Shown: positions 22,150 to 29,332, counted from the stretch's first letter. The stretch is 42,732 nt of DNA from Myxococcota bacterium (GCA_028278065.1 JANQFA010000006.1:1-42732), one strand, 5' to 3'. Notes: generated from the letters alone by a model not told the origin. Program-made: numbers and translations.

Positions 22150-23523
22150 ATGCCCACGGCGATCTCGATGCCCCGGCTGGGCATGACCATGGAGGAGGGC
22201 ACGGTGGTGCGGTGGCCGCTCTCCGTCGGCGATCCCGTGCAGAAGGGCGCCCTGGTCCTCGTGATCGAGTCCGAGAAGAACGAGGTGGACATCGAGGCGC
22301 CGGCCTCCGGCTTCTTCCGCCACGTCTACATCCAGGAGGGCGAGACGGTCCCCTGCGGCGCCCTGCTCGGCGCGATCACCGAGACGGCGGACGAGCCGTT
22401 CGACGCGGGGGCCTTCCACGCGGCCGAGCATCGCCCCGAGGAGGCGGCCGGCGGCGGGCTCCAGGTGAAGACGGCCGGCGGCGGGCTCCAGGTGAAGACG
22501 GCCGGCGGCGGGCTCCAGGTGAAGTCCGCCCCCGCCCCGGGCGCTCCGCGCCCGGCCGGCGAGCGGGCGGAGCCGCCCGTCGCGCCCGCTGCGCGCGCAG
22601 CCGCCAGGAAGCTCGCCATCGACCCCCGCCGGGTTCCGGGCACCGGGCCGGGCGGGCGCGTCACCAAGCAGGACGTCGAGGCGTTCGCTGTCGCCCGCGA
22701 GGCGCTGCTGCCGGTGGGAGGTGGCGTGTCCCTGGAAGTGCTGGCGGAGGGGGAGGGCGATCCGGTCCTGCTGCTGCCCGGGCTGGGCACCGATGTCTCC
22801 TCGTTCGCGCGCCAGACGCCGATGCTCGTCGAGCGCTTCCGCGTTCACGGCGTCAATCCGCGCGGCGTCGGTCTCTCCGACGCGCCCGAGGCGGAGGTCT
22901 ACGAGGTGGCGCAGACGGCCGCGGATGCGTCGCGGGTCTGCGAGGGGCCCGCGCACGTGATCGGCGCCAGCCTGGGTGCCGCGGCGGCGATCGAGCTGGC
23001 ACTGGCGCATCCGGACGCCGTCCGGTCGCTCACCCTGATCACGCCCTTCGTGTTGGCGACTCCGCGCCTCCTCGCCCTGGGAGACGGCTGGCGGCGGCTC
23101 GCTACCGAGGCGTCGCCCGAGGCTCTGGCGGCGGGGCTCCTGCCCTGGTTCTTCTCGTCGGCGTTCCTGGCGGACGAGGCGGTGCGGAGTCGCACCCTGC
23201 GCGGCCTCGCACGGACCGTCTCCCGCGTTCCGGCGCCGACGATCGGGCGCATGGCCGCCGGCCTGACGCGCTGGTCCGGGAGCCGCAGCTTGGACCTCGG
23301 CAGGATCACGACTCCGACCCTGGTCATCGCGGCCGGGGAAGACCTCCTCACACCCGCCGCCGAGCAGGTGGCCGAGGCGATTCCCGGGGCGAAGCGGCTG
23401 GTGGTGGAGGGTGCCGGCCACGCGGTGGCGTTGGAGGCTCCGGACGCGGTCAACGAGGCGATCGCCGCGCACCTGGCCGAGTCGACCCGAGGCCGCGCGA
23501 GGAGCGCGTTCGAGTCGACCTGA
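22150..23523 (+). CDS. Lipoyl / E3-binding / alpha-beta hydrolase fusion (acetoin dehydrogenase E2-like)
   Basis: A 457-residue multidomain protein. Residues 1-78: lipoyl domain with the lipoylation Lys43 in VIESEKNEVD. Residues 101-127: linker with three nearly identical 9-residue repeats (AGGGLQVKT). Residues about 145-178: peripheral E3-binding domain (AARKLAIDPRRVPGTGPGGR). From about 190: alpha/beta hydrolase with LLLPGLGTD, the nucleophile elbow IGASLGAA (Ser274), Asp in AAGEDLLTP and His in GAGHAVALE. The usual acyltransferase catalytic domain of E2 is absent; AcoC-type acetoin E2 proteins have the same hydrolase swap, normally with a shorter linker. The C-terminus EST repeats the motif ESTRGRARSAF because the gene ends within a 33-bp tandem repeat. 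Confidence 0.85.
   Translation: MPTAISMPRLGMTMEEGTVVRWPLSVGDPVQKGALVLVIESEKNEVDIEAPASGFFRHVYIQEGETVPCGALLGAITETADEPFDAGAFHAAEHRPEEAAGGGLQVKTAGGGLQVKTAGGGLQVKSAPAPGAPRPAGERAEPPVAPAARAAARKLAIDPRRVPGTGPGGRVTKQDVEAFAVAREALLPVGGGVSLEVLAEGEGDPVLLLPGLGTDVSSFARQTPMLVERFRVHGVNPRGVGLSDAPEAEVYEVAQTAADASRVCEGPAHVIGASLGAAAAIELALAHPDAVRSLTLITPFVLATPRLLALGDGWRRLATEASPEALAAGLLPWFFSSAFLADEAVRSRTLRGLARTVSRVPAPTIGRMAAGLTRWSGSRSLDLGRITTPTLVIAAGEDLLTPAAEQVAEAIPGAKRLVVEGAGHAVALEAPDAVNEAIAAHLAESTRGRARSAFEST
22447..22527 (+). repeat. 27-bp in-frame tandem repeat inside the lipoyl fusion gene
   Basis: Three 27-bp copies (22447-22473, 22474-22500, 22501-22527). The first two are identical and the third differs only at its end. 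Each encodes a nine-residue linker unit ending in LQVKT or LQVKS. Confidence 0.9.
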
Positions 23524-23587
23524 GGCCGCGCGAGCAGCGCGTTCGAGTCGACCTGAGGCCGCGCGAGGAGCGCGTTCGAGTCGACGG
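23479..23587 (+). repeat. 33-bp tandem repeat across the stop codon of the lipoyl fusion gene
   Basis: Units start at 23479, 23512 and 23545, with a partial fourth unit from 23578. The unit is a multiple of three and in frame. Copy 1 has CGA (Arg) where copies 2 and 3 have TGA, so the gene stops at 23521-23523 inside copy 2. Copy 2 also differs by one base (GCAG for GGAG). Each unit contains the small inverted repeat GCGC-GAGGA-GCGC (copy 2 with the loop changed). Confidence 0.9.
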
Positions 23588-23608
23588 GATCGGGCGGGCG
23601 GGAGTCGC

Positions 23609-24361
23609 CTACTTGCCCGACCAGTTGGGCTCGCGCTTCTCCGCGAAGGCGCGCGGCCCCTCCCTGGCGTCCTCGCTGGTGAAGACCTTCGCGGTGTGGG
23701 GGGCCTGCAGCTTCCAGGCCTCCTCTTCGGTGAGGCCGCGGGTCTGGCGGATGATCTGCTTGCTGGCCGCCACGGCCAGGGGAGCGTTCTTCGCGATCCG
23801 CTCCGCCAGCTCCAGCGCCACGTCGGCCGCCTTGCCCGGCTCGGCCAGTCGCGTCACCAGCCCGATCTCGTGCGCCTGCTGCGCCGTGATCGGATCCGAG
23901 GTGAGCGCCATCTCCATGGCGACGCCGTAGGGGATGCGGTTGGGGAGGCGGAAGAGCCCGCCGCCCGCCGCGAAGAGGCCCTTGTTCACCTCGGGGATGC
24001 CGAGCCTCACGTCGTCGGCGGCGACGATCAGGTCGCACGAGAGCGCGATCTCCAGTCCGCCGGCGAGAGCGAAGCCTTCCACCGCCGCGATGAGCGGCTT
24101 CTGGCTTCCGTCGACGAGGAAGTCGTTGAAGCCCTTGGGCGGCCCCTCGCTGGCGAAGGCCTTGAGGTCCATGCCCGCGCTGAAGCCCTTGCCGGCGCCG
24201 GTGAGGACGCCCGCGGTGAGGCCGTCGTCCGAGTCCAGCTCCTCGATGGCCGCCACCAGGGCGAGCCCCAGCTCGCTGTTGACCGCGTTGCGGGCCTCGG
24301 GCCGGTTCAGGGTGATGAGGCGCACCCGCCCCCGGGTCTCGGTCAGGATCACGTCTGCCAT
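23609..24361 (-). CDS. Enoyl-CoA hydratase, classical crotonase with both catalytic Glu
   Basis: A 250-residue crotonase. Both glutamates of a true enoyl-CoA hydratase are in place: Glu104 in LAGGLEIALSCD and Glu124 in RLGIPEVNKGLFAAGG. The oxyanion-hole segment GKGFSAGMDLKAF is normal. It should hydrate a trans-2-enoyl-CoA to 3-hydroxyacyl-CoA. It lies 25 bp downstream of a short-chain dehydrogenase that looks like a 3-hydroxyacyl-CoA dehydrogenase, so the two could perform consecutive steps of beta-oxidation. It is the last gene of the minus-strand operon that begins at about 26480. Confidence 0.92.
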   Translation of the reverse strand: MADVILTETRGRVRLITLNRPEARNAVNSELGLALVAAIEELDSDDGLTAGVLTGAGKGFSAGMDLKAFASEGPPKGFNDFLVDGSQKPLIAAVEGFALAGGLEIALSCDLIVAADDVRLGIPEVNKGLFAAGGGLFRLPNRIPYGVAMEMALTSDPITAQQAHEIGLVTRLAEPGKAADVALELAERIAKNAPLAVAASKQIIRQTRGLTEEEAWKLQAPHTAKVFTSEDAREGPRAFAEKREPNWSGK

Positions 24362-24386
24362 GTCCGGGTCTCCTGATCCCCTGGGA

Positions 24387-25157
24387 TCACTTGGGGGGCA
24401 TGCGGATGCCGCCGTCCACGCGCAGCGTCTCGCCGTTCATGTAGTCGTTGGTGATCAGCTCGGCGACCATCGAGGCCAGCTCGCTGCCCTCGCCCAGGCG
24501 CTTGGGGAAGAGCACATTGCGCCCGAGGTTGGCCTTGAAGGCCTCGGAGGCCTCGCCCTGGCCGTAGATCGGGGTGTCGATCAGGCCGGGGGCGATGGTG
24601 TTGACGCGCACGCCGATGGCCGCGAGGTCGCGCGCCACCGGAAGCGTGAGCCCGACGACGCCGCCCTTGGAGGCGGAGTAGGCGGCCTGTCCGATCTGGC
24701 CGTCGAAGGCCGCCACCGAAGCGATGTTGACGATGGCGCCGCGTTGTCCGTCGTCGTCCACGGGATCCTGCTGGGACATGGCGGCGGCGGCGAGGCGCAG
24801 GCAGTTGAACGTGCCGATCAGGTTGACCCGGATCACGAACTCGAACTGGTCGAGCGGGAAGGGCTTGCCCTCCCGGTTCACGGTGCGGTTGGCGTTGCCG
24901 AGGCCTGCCGCGTTGACCAGGGCGCGGAGCGGTCCCAGGCCCAGGGCGGCGTCCACGGCGGCCTGCGCCTGGTCCTCGTCGGCCACGTCGGTCTTGACGA
25001 ACTCCCCGTTCAGCTCGTCGGCGATGGCCTTGCCCTTCTCTTCGTTCAGGTCGGCGATGACGGGGCGGGCGCCGAGCAGGGAGAGTCGGCGCGCGCTGGC
25101 CGCTCCGATGCCCGAAGCCCCGCCGGTGACGAGTACCGATGCTCCATCGAGCTCCAT
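24387..25157 (-). CDS. Short-chain dehydrogenase, 3-hydroxyacyl-CoA dehydrogenase (HSD10)-like
   Basis: A 256-residue SDR enzyme. The cofactor motif TGGASGIG (11-18) with Asp in VIADLNEE suggests NAD(H). The catalytic Ser147 (VNIASVAAF), Tyr160 and Lys164 (YSASK) are present, along with NAAG at 82-85. The overall pattern (GIGAASARRL, RVNTIAPGLIDTPI) resembles the type 2 3-hydroxyacyl-CoA dehydrogenase/17beta-hydroxysteroid dehydrogenase 10 group. Together with the downstream enoyl-CoA hydratase it would oxidise the 3-hydroxyacyl-CoA. An AAAGGA site precedes the ATG. A 95-bp gap with small inverted repeats separates it from the tautomerase gene upstream. Confidence 0.9.
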   Translation of the reverse strand: MELDGASVLVTGGASGIGAASARRLSLLGARPVIADLNEEKGKAIADELNGEFVKTDVADEDQAQAAVDAALGLGPLRALVNAAGLGNANRTVNREGKPFPLDQFEFVIRVNLIGTFNCLRLAAAAMSQQDPVDDDGQRGAIVNIASVAAFDGQIGQAAYSASKGGVVGLTLPVARDLAAIGVRVNTIAPGLIDTPIYGQGEASEAFKANLGRNVLFPKRLGEGSELASMVAELITNDYMNGETLRVDGGIRMPPK

Positions 25158-25252
25158 GGGGGGTCCTTTCGCTGGGTCGGGCCGCAGGAAGCGCGGCCGT
25201 CCGGGGGTTTACTGGCCTCGGGCCGACCACGCAAGCGGTCGTCGGCGACGCC

Positions 25253-25648
25253 TCAGTGGCCGGTCCCGTGCCGTTCGAGCCACGCGGCCTCCTCGCCGGG
25301 CTCGGGCAGGAGCTCGCCGCCCTCCATGTTCCACTTCGAAGGAACGTCCGCCGTCACCACGCCGACGCGCTCGATCGGCTGGTCGAGGGTCTCCGCAACG
25401 ACCCGTGACAGCTCGGAGACGATCTCCTGCTTCTGCTCGGGCGTGCGTCCGGCGCGGATCGATCCCAGCACGAAGGCGCTCCTGCCTTCCGGAAGCGCGG
25501 CGGCGGGGACCTCCGAGAAGAACGCGTGTACGAACGAAGGCGGCGCGCCGGTCACGCCGCAGTGGATGCGGACGATCTCCTTGGCGATGTGGGCGCGCTG
25601 CTCCTCGGTGGTGGCGCCCTCGGTGACGGCGCAGCGGTAGAGAGGCAT
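25253..25648 (-). CDS. Tautomerase superfamily protein, cis-3-chloroacrylic acid dehalogenase-like
   Basis: A 131-residue tautomerase. After removal of Met the N-terminal Pro (MPLYRCAV) would be the catalytic amine. Alignment by eye with cis-CaaD puts Arg65 and Arg68 (SIRAGRTPEQ) on its two substrate-binding arginines, and Glu109 (WNMEGGELLPEPG) on its catalytic Glu. The Tyr of cis-CaaD (its residue 103) is not conserved. The true activity may be isomerisation or hydration of an unsaturated acid rather than dehalogenation. A related but Pro-less gene lies 12 bp upstream, suggesting a two-subunit complex. Confidence 0.8.
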   Translation of the reverse strand: MPLYRCAVTEGATTEEQRAHIAKEIVRIHCGVTGAPPSFVHAFFSEVPAAALPEGRSAFVLGSIRAGRTPEQKQEIVSELSRVVAETLDQPIERVGVVTADVPSKWNMEGGELLPEPGEEAAWLERHGTGH

Positions 25649-25660
25649 GGTGTTCTCCTT

Positions 25661-25993
25661 CTAGAGGGGGAGGGGGCCGTCCCAGGCGGTCGCGACGATC
25701 TCGTCGGTGGAGCATCCGGTCACGCGCTCCCAGAGGGAGCAGATCTCGCGCAGGAAGGGCTCGCGGCGCTCGAGGGGCAGGCCGGCCGGAACCGAGCCGA
25801 TCACGACCGAAGAGGTGCTCGGCTCGCCCGCCGTCCAGGCGAAGCCCCTGCCGAAGACCGTCCAGGCCACCTCGCTCTCGGCGGGGTCGTCGCCGAAGGC
25901 CTCCCGACCGATCCGACGCAGGCCCTCCTCGAGCAGCGCCTGGCTCCGATCGGCACCCTGACCCTCCTGGATCAGACACGAGAACTTCTTCAT
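25661..25993 (-). CDS. Small tautomerase-like protein without N-terminal Pro
   Basis: A 110-residue protein. The second half (SSVVIGSVPAGLPLERREPF followed by LREICSLWERVTGCSTDE) has the beta-alpha-beta pattern of the tautomerase superfamily. The N-terminus is MKKFSCLIQEG, so the catalytic Pro2 is missing. It may be a non-catalytic partner of the following tautomerase, as in heteromeric members of the superfamily. The ATG at 25993 was chosen because AGGAGGAG stands five bases before it; a longer in-frame start exists but has no ribosome site. No firm function. Confidence 0.6.
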   Translation of the reverse strand: MKKFSCLIQEGQGADRSQALLEEGLRRIGREAFGDDPAESEVAWTVFGRGFAWTAGEPSTSSVVIGSVPAGLPLERREPFLREICSLWERVTGCSTDEIVATAWDGPLPL

Positions 25994-26024
25994 CGCCGCT
26001 CCTCCTGGTAAGTGCGCGCGGCCC

Positions 26025-26480
26025 TCAGACGGGCTCGCAGACGAAGATGGGGATGTCCCGGCTCGTGCGGGCGCGGTACTCGGCGTACGGAGCATAGTGG
26101 CGGTCGCAGACCGGCCACATCGCCGGCTTCTCCTCCGCGCCGGCCAGCCGGGCCCGCAGCTGCATGCGCCGCCCCCGGTGCTCGACCTCGATCTCTGGGT
26201 GCTTTACCAGGTTGCCGTACCAGACGGGGTTCCTGGGAGCGCCGCCCTGGGAGGCCACGAGGAGCACCCCGGATTCCCACGGCACGTACATGAGCGGGAT
26301 GGTGAGGCGCCGCCCGCTCTTGGCTCCGGTCATGGTGACGAAGCAGACGTCGTCCTTGCCCAGCTTGTTGAAGGCCCGCCCACCCGTCAGTCGGTGGAGC
26401 AGGACGTGGACGCGGGTCATCAGCTTGAGGACCCAGCGCGGCGGCGGGCTTCCGGAATCCGAGGGGGCGTGGGTCGTCAT
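26025..26480 (-). CDS. Deazaflavin (F420)-dependent nitroreductase-family protein (DDN-like)
   Basis: A 151-residue split-barrel protein of the F420H2-dependent quinone/nitroreductase family. The signature region SGRRLTIPLMYVPWESGV followed by PRNPVWYGNLVKHPEIEVE is typical, as is the C-terminal YAPYAEYRARTSRDIPIFV. Such proteins reduce quinones or other lipophilic electron acceptors with F420H2, or may merely bind the cofactor. It heads the minus-strand operon that continues with the tautomerases. No F420 biosynthesis gene is in the window, so cofactor use is inferred from the family only. Confidence 0.88.
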   Translation of the reverse strand: MTTHAPSDSGSPPPRWVLKLMTRVHVLLHRLTGGRAFNKLGKDDVCFVTMTGAKSGRRLTIPLMYVPWESGVLLVASQGGAPRNPVWYGNLVKHPEIEVEHRGRRMQLRARLAGAEEKPAMWPVCDRHYAPYAEYRARTSRDIPIFVCEPV

Positions 26481-26499
26481 GGAGGGCTCCCGGCTGTTG

Positions 26500-26536
26500 G
26501 CCGGACGAGCGTACCGCAGGACAGGGGTCGTCCGGC
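26500..26536. promoter_or_regulatory. 9-bp inverted repeat in a divergent promoter region
   Basis: GCCGGACGA (26500-26508) and TCGTCCGGC (26528-26536) form a perfect inverted repeat with a 19-bp spacer. They lie in the 112-bp gap between the divergent F420-type reductase and lemA genes. It could be a regulator-binding dyad or a leader hairpin. Confidence 0.4.
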
Positions 26537-26592
26537 TTCAAGGGGGCCCGCCGGCCGGCCGATGCAGGGTCCGACACCTGGAGGTGGTCGAG

Positions 26593-27156
26593 ATGATCTG
26601 GCTCCTGATGGCCGGAATGGCCTTCACCCTGGTCGCGGTGGTCGCGTACACGGTCGGGATCTACAACGGACTCGTGCGGCTGAAGCACAACGTGGACCGT
26701 GCCTGGTCCAACATCGATGTGCTGCTGAAGCAGCGCCACGACGAGATCCCCAAGCTCGTGGAGACGGTGAAGGGCTACATGAACCACGAGAAGCAGGTGC
26801 TGCAGGGGGTCACCGAGGCGCGTGCCATGTTCGACCGAGCGGAGTCGGTGGCCGAGAAGGGCGAGGCCGACGCGATGATGCGCGGCGCGCTCGGGCGACT
26901 CTTCGCCGTGGCCGAGGCCTATCCGGAGCTCAAGGCGGACCAGTCCTTCCGCATGCTCCAGGAGCGGATCTCCGGGCTCGAGGACGGCATCGCGGACCGC
27001 CGCGAGTTCTTCAACCACAGCGTCAACGCCTTCAACATCCGCATCGAGCAGATCCCGGACGTGGTCCTCGCGCGGCTGATGGGGCTCCAGCCCCGCGACC
27101 TCTTCGAGGCGCATGCCGAAGACCGCCAGGATCCGTCGTTCTCGTTCGAGCGCTGA
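26593..27156 (+). CDS. LemA family protein
   Basis: A 187-residue protein with one N-terminal membrane segment (about residues 2-22) followed by long amphipathic helices. The core VRLKHNVDRAWSNIDVLLKQ, RHDEIPKLVETVKGY and EFFNHSVNAFNIRIEQIPD is diagnostic for LemA. The cellular role of LemA proteins is not settled; the helices probably face the periplasm. GGAGGT lies seven bases before the ATG. It has no operon partner: the upstream gene is divergent, and 429 bp without a gene follow. Confidence 0.92.
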   Translation: MIWLLMAGMAFTLVAVVAYTVGIYNGLVRLKHNVDRAWSNIDVLLKQRHDEIPKLVETVKGYMNHEKQVLQGVTEARAMFDRAESVAEKGEADAMMRGALGRLFAVAEAYPELKADQSFRMLQERISGLEDGIADRREFFNHSVNAFNIRIEQIPDVVLARLMGLQPRDLFEAHAEDRQDPSFSFER

Positions 27157-27585
27157 GCCCGGTCCGCGCCCGGGCCATCGCCCGGAGAAGCCCGGCGTGA
27201 GCCTGGATGGGGCTTTGTACCGACTTCGAAGCCCGGATTTCAATTGACCCGAGGGGCCTGAACAGGGCATCCTGCAGGTTCCTGACGCACCGAGGACCCT
27301 GACCTGGTGTGGGCCCCCGGTGCGGGGTGGGGAGAGCAAACAACCGGGGCTCGCTCCTCGCCCATTCCAGCGCCCTCGAGCCGCCCGTCCTGGCTCGGGG
27401 GCGCTGCTCGTCTGTCCGCCTGGATCTCGCACCCTTCCCCGGGTCTCCGGTCCGAGCAGGCCGGGTCGTCAGCGACGGGGCCTTCCAGGTGTCCCGCTCG
27501 ATCCCCACGACGCTCTTCCCCTCTTCCCAGGTGGGGTCCCGCGAACTCATCGAAGAAGTCCCTCCTTCTGCTACGGATCCCTGCC
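27157..27585. other. Gene-free stretch with strong hairpins
   Basis: No protein-like frame on either strand. Three inverted repeats stand out: 27170-27175 with 27180-27185 (CATC loop, 13 bp after lemA, possible terminator); 27210-27215 with 27229-27234; and 27287-27323, where a 13-bp stem with two A-C mismatches closes an 11-base loop. An AT-rich patch (27236-27248) holds TTGACC at 27244-27249 but no good -10. A structured RNA or a long leader for the downstream gene is possible. Confidence 0.5.
27170..27185 (+). terminator. Hairpin after lemA
   Basis: CCGGGC (27170-27175) and GCCCGG (27180-27185) form a perfect 6-bp stem with a CATC loop, 13 bp after the lemA stop. No T-run follows. Confidence 0.35.
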
Positions 27586-28572
27586 ATGCGAGCCATTCTG
27601 GTGGAGAGCCCCGGCAAGGAGAGCCGCCTGGTCCTCGGGGAGGTGCCGGCTCCCGAGCTCGGGCCCGGCGAGATCCGCATCCGGGTCGCGGCCACGGCCG
27701 TGAACCGGGCCGATCTGATGCAGCGGCTGGGCATGTACCCGCCGCCCCCCGGAGCCTCGGAGATCCTCGGCCTCGAGTGCTCGGGAACCGTGGTCGAGCT
27801 GGGGGAGGGCGTCTCCGGATGGAGCCCCGGGGATCGGGTGATGGCCCTGCTCCCCGGTGGCGGCTACGCCGAGGAGGTCGTGGTCCATGCCGCGAGTGCG
27901 CTGCCGGTGCCCGAATCGCTCACGCTGGAGGAGGCCGGCGGCGTGCCCGAGGTCTTCCTCACCGTCTTCCTGAACGTCTTCCAGATCGCGGCGCTGCCGG
28001 AGGGCGGATCGCTCCTGGTGCATGGCGGCGGCTCCGGCGTCGGCACCGCCGCCATCTCGTTGATGAAGGCCGCTGCCGGCAAGGTGATCGTCACCGCCGG
28101 GAGCGAGGAGAAGTGCACGCGCTGCCTCGAGCTCGGGGCGGACGTGGCGGTGAACTACCGGGAGGGCGACTTCACGGCCGCCGCCCGGGAGGCCACGGGC
28201 GGGCGCGGCGTCGACGTGGTGCTCTCCCACATCGGCGCGCCCTACCTGAAGGGGAATCTGGACGCCCTCGCCACGGACGGGCGACTGGTCCTGATCGGCC
28301 TGATGGGGGGCGCGAAGGCGGAGATCAACCTGGCGGCGCTGCTCGCGCGTCGGCTCCATGTGATCGGCTCCACCCTGCGAGCGCGGTCGGTGGAGGACAA
28401 GGCACGGATCGTCGACGGGTTCCTGTCGCGCTTCGGCGACGCCCTCGCCACGGGCGCGATCGGGCCGGTCGTCGACCGGGTGCTGCCCCTCGCCGAGGCC
28501 GAGGAGGCGCACCGGGTGGTCGACGCCAGCGAGCACTTCGGGAAGGTGGTCCTGCGCGTGGGCGGGGGCTAA
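27586..28572 (+). CDS. NAD(P)H:quinone oxidoreductase-like medium-chain dehydrogenase (PIG3-like)
   Basis: A 328-residue zinc-independent MDR enzyme. The N-terminal GroES-like domain contains ATAVNRADLMQRLGMYPPPP and ILGLECSGTVVELG, the signature of the quinone oxidoreductase/PIG3 group. The nucleotide-binding domain has VHGGGSGVGTAAISLMKAAA. It would reduce quinones or enones with NADPH. The ATG at 27586 was chosen from family length; the frame continues upstream as low-complexity Arg/Pro/Ser-rich sequence and there is only a weak ribosome site. ndk follows after 33 bp and may be cotranscribed. Confidence 0.9.
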   Translation: MRAILVESPGKESRLVLGEVPAPELGPGEIRIRVAATAVNRADLMQRLGMYPPPPGASEILGLECSGTVVELGEGVSGWSPGDRVMALLPGGGYAEEVVVHAASALPVPESLTLEEAGGVPEVFLTVFLNVFQIAALPEGGSLLVHGGGSGVGTAAISLMKAAAGKVIVTAGSEEKCTRCLELGADVAVNYREGDFTAAAREATGGRGVDVVLSHIGAPYLKGNLDALATDGRLVLIGLMGGAKAEINLAALLARRLHVIGSTLRARSVEDKARIVDGFLSRFGDALATGAIGPVVDRVLPLAEAEEAHRVVDASEHFGKVVLRVGGG

Positions 28573-28605
28573 GGTCCCGCCGCCTCGACACCTGGAGGAA
28601 GCGCG

Positions 28606-29043
28606 ATGGCCCTGGAGCGGACCCTTTCGATCGTGAAGCCCGATGCGGTGGCCAAGGGCGCCACCGGCGAGATCCTCGCCCGGATCCAGAAGGCCGGGCT
28701 CGAGATCATCGCCCTCAAGATGCTGCAGCTCGACGTGGAGACCGCGCAGGGCTTCTACGCGGTCCACAAGGAGCGGCCCTTCTTCGGCGATCTGGTCGCC
28801 TTCATGACGTCGGGCCCGGTCGTCGTGAGCGTCCTGCAGGGGGACGACGCGATCAAGCGCTACCGGGAGCTGATGGGAGCCACCAACCCGGCCGAGGCCG
28901 CCGAGGGGACGATTCGCAAGGACTTCGCCACCGACATCGAGAAGAACGCGGTGCACGGGTCCGACGCGCCGGAGACCTCGAAGATCGAGATCGCGTACTT
29001 CTTCAACGCGAACGAGATCCAGGGCAAGGTGGAGGCGCTCTAG
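28606..29043 (+). CDS. ndk: Nucleoside diphosphate kinase
   Basis: A 145-residue enzyme that transfers the terminal phosphate from ATP to nucleoside diphosphates through a phospho-histidine. The phosphorylated His117 is in [23 protein letters not shown] forms the N-terminal nucleotide-binding strand, and [14 protein letters not shown] is the conserved loop. Length is standard. GGAGGAA precedes the ATG. Cytoplasmic housekeeping gene. Confidence 0.98.
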   Translation: MALERTLSIVKPDAVAKGATGEILARIQKAGLEIIALKMLQLDVETAQGFYAVHKERPFFGDLVAFMTSGPVVVSVLQGDDAIKRYRELMGATNPAEAAEGTIRKDFATDIEKNAVHGSDAPETSKIEIAYFFNANEIQGKVEAL

Positions 29044-29086
29044 GAGCGCCCGCCGGCGCAGCGCCTGGGGCCCGGGGGGGCAGCGC

Positions 29087-29203
29087 CTAGGAGTAGGCGC
29101 GGGCCATCAGCAGGAGCAGGCTGACGTAGCCGACGGTGAGCCAGAGCGCGTGGCTTCTCAGCGTACTGCGGACCACCCCGATCGCGATTCGAGCCAAGGT
29201 CAC
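29087..29203 (-). CDS. Possible 38-residue single-span membrane peptide
   Basis: A short minus-strand frame reads VTLARIAIGVVRSTLRSHAL, then WLTVGYVSLLLLMARAYS. A basic, amphipathic first half is followed by one hydrophobic helix, a layout common in small membrane proteins. The start would be GTG at 29203 or TTG at 29197; a G-run (29204-29209) could serve the TTG start with a spacing of six. No family is recognised. It lies in the 289-bp gap between ndk and the convergent crotonase gene. The rest of that gap (29204-29332) shows nothing gene-like. Confidence 0.35.
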   Translation of the reverse strand: MTLARIAIGVVRSTLRSHALWLTVGYVSLLLLMARAYS

Positions 29204-29332
29204 CCCCCCAAGGTGCGCCCGCCGTGCGGGCCGCCGTCTCCATTCCATCGGAGAATCGGCGCTGCGCTTGAATCTAGCGCGCGATCCCCGGGACGGGAGT
29301 GAGGACCGTCACAATCCGGGGTCATGTTCGGC

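Noticed and set aside
27277-27323. Minus-strand ACCAGGTCAGG resembling the signal recognition particle RNA core
   Set aside because: The GGAA tetraloop and the opposite AGCA strand of domain IV are missing, so it is not an SRP RNA.
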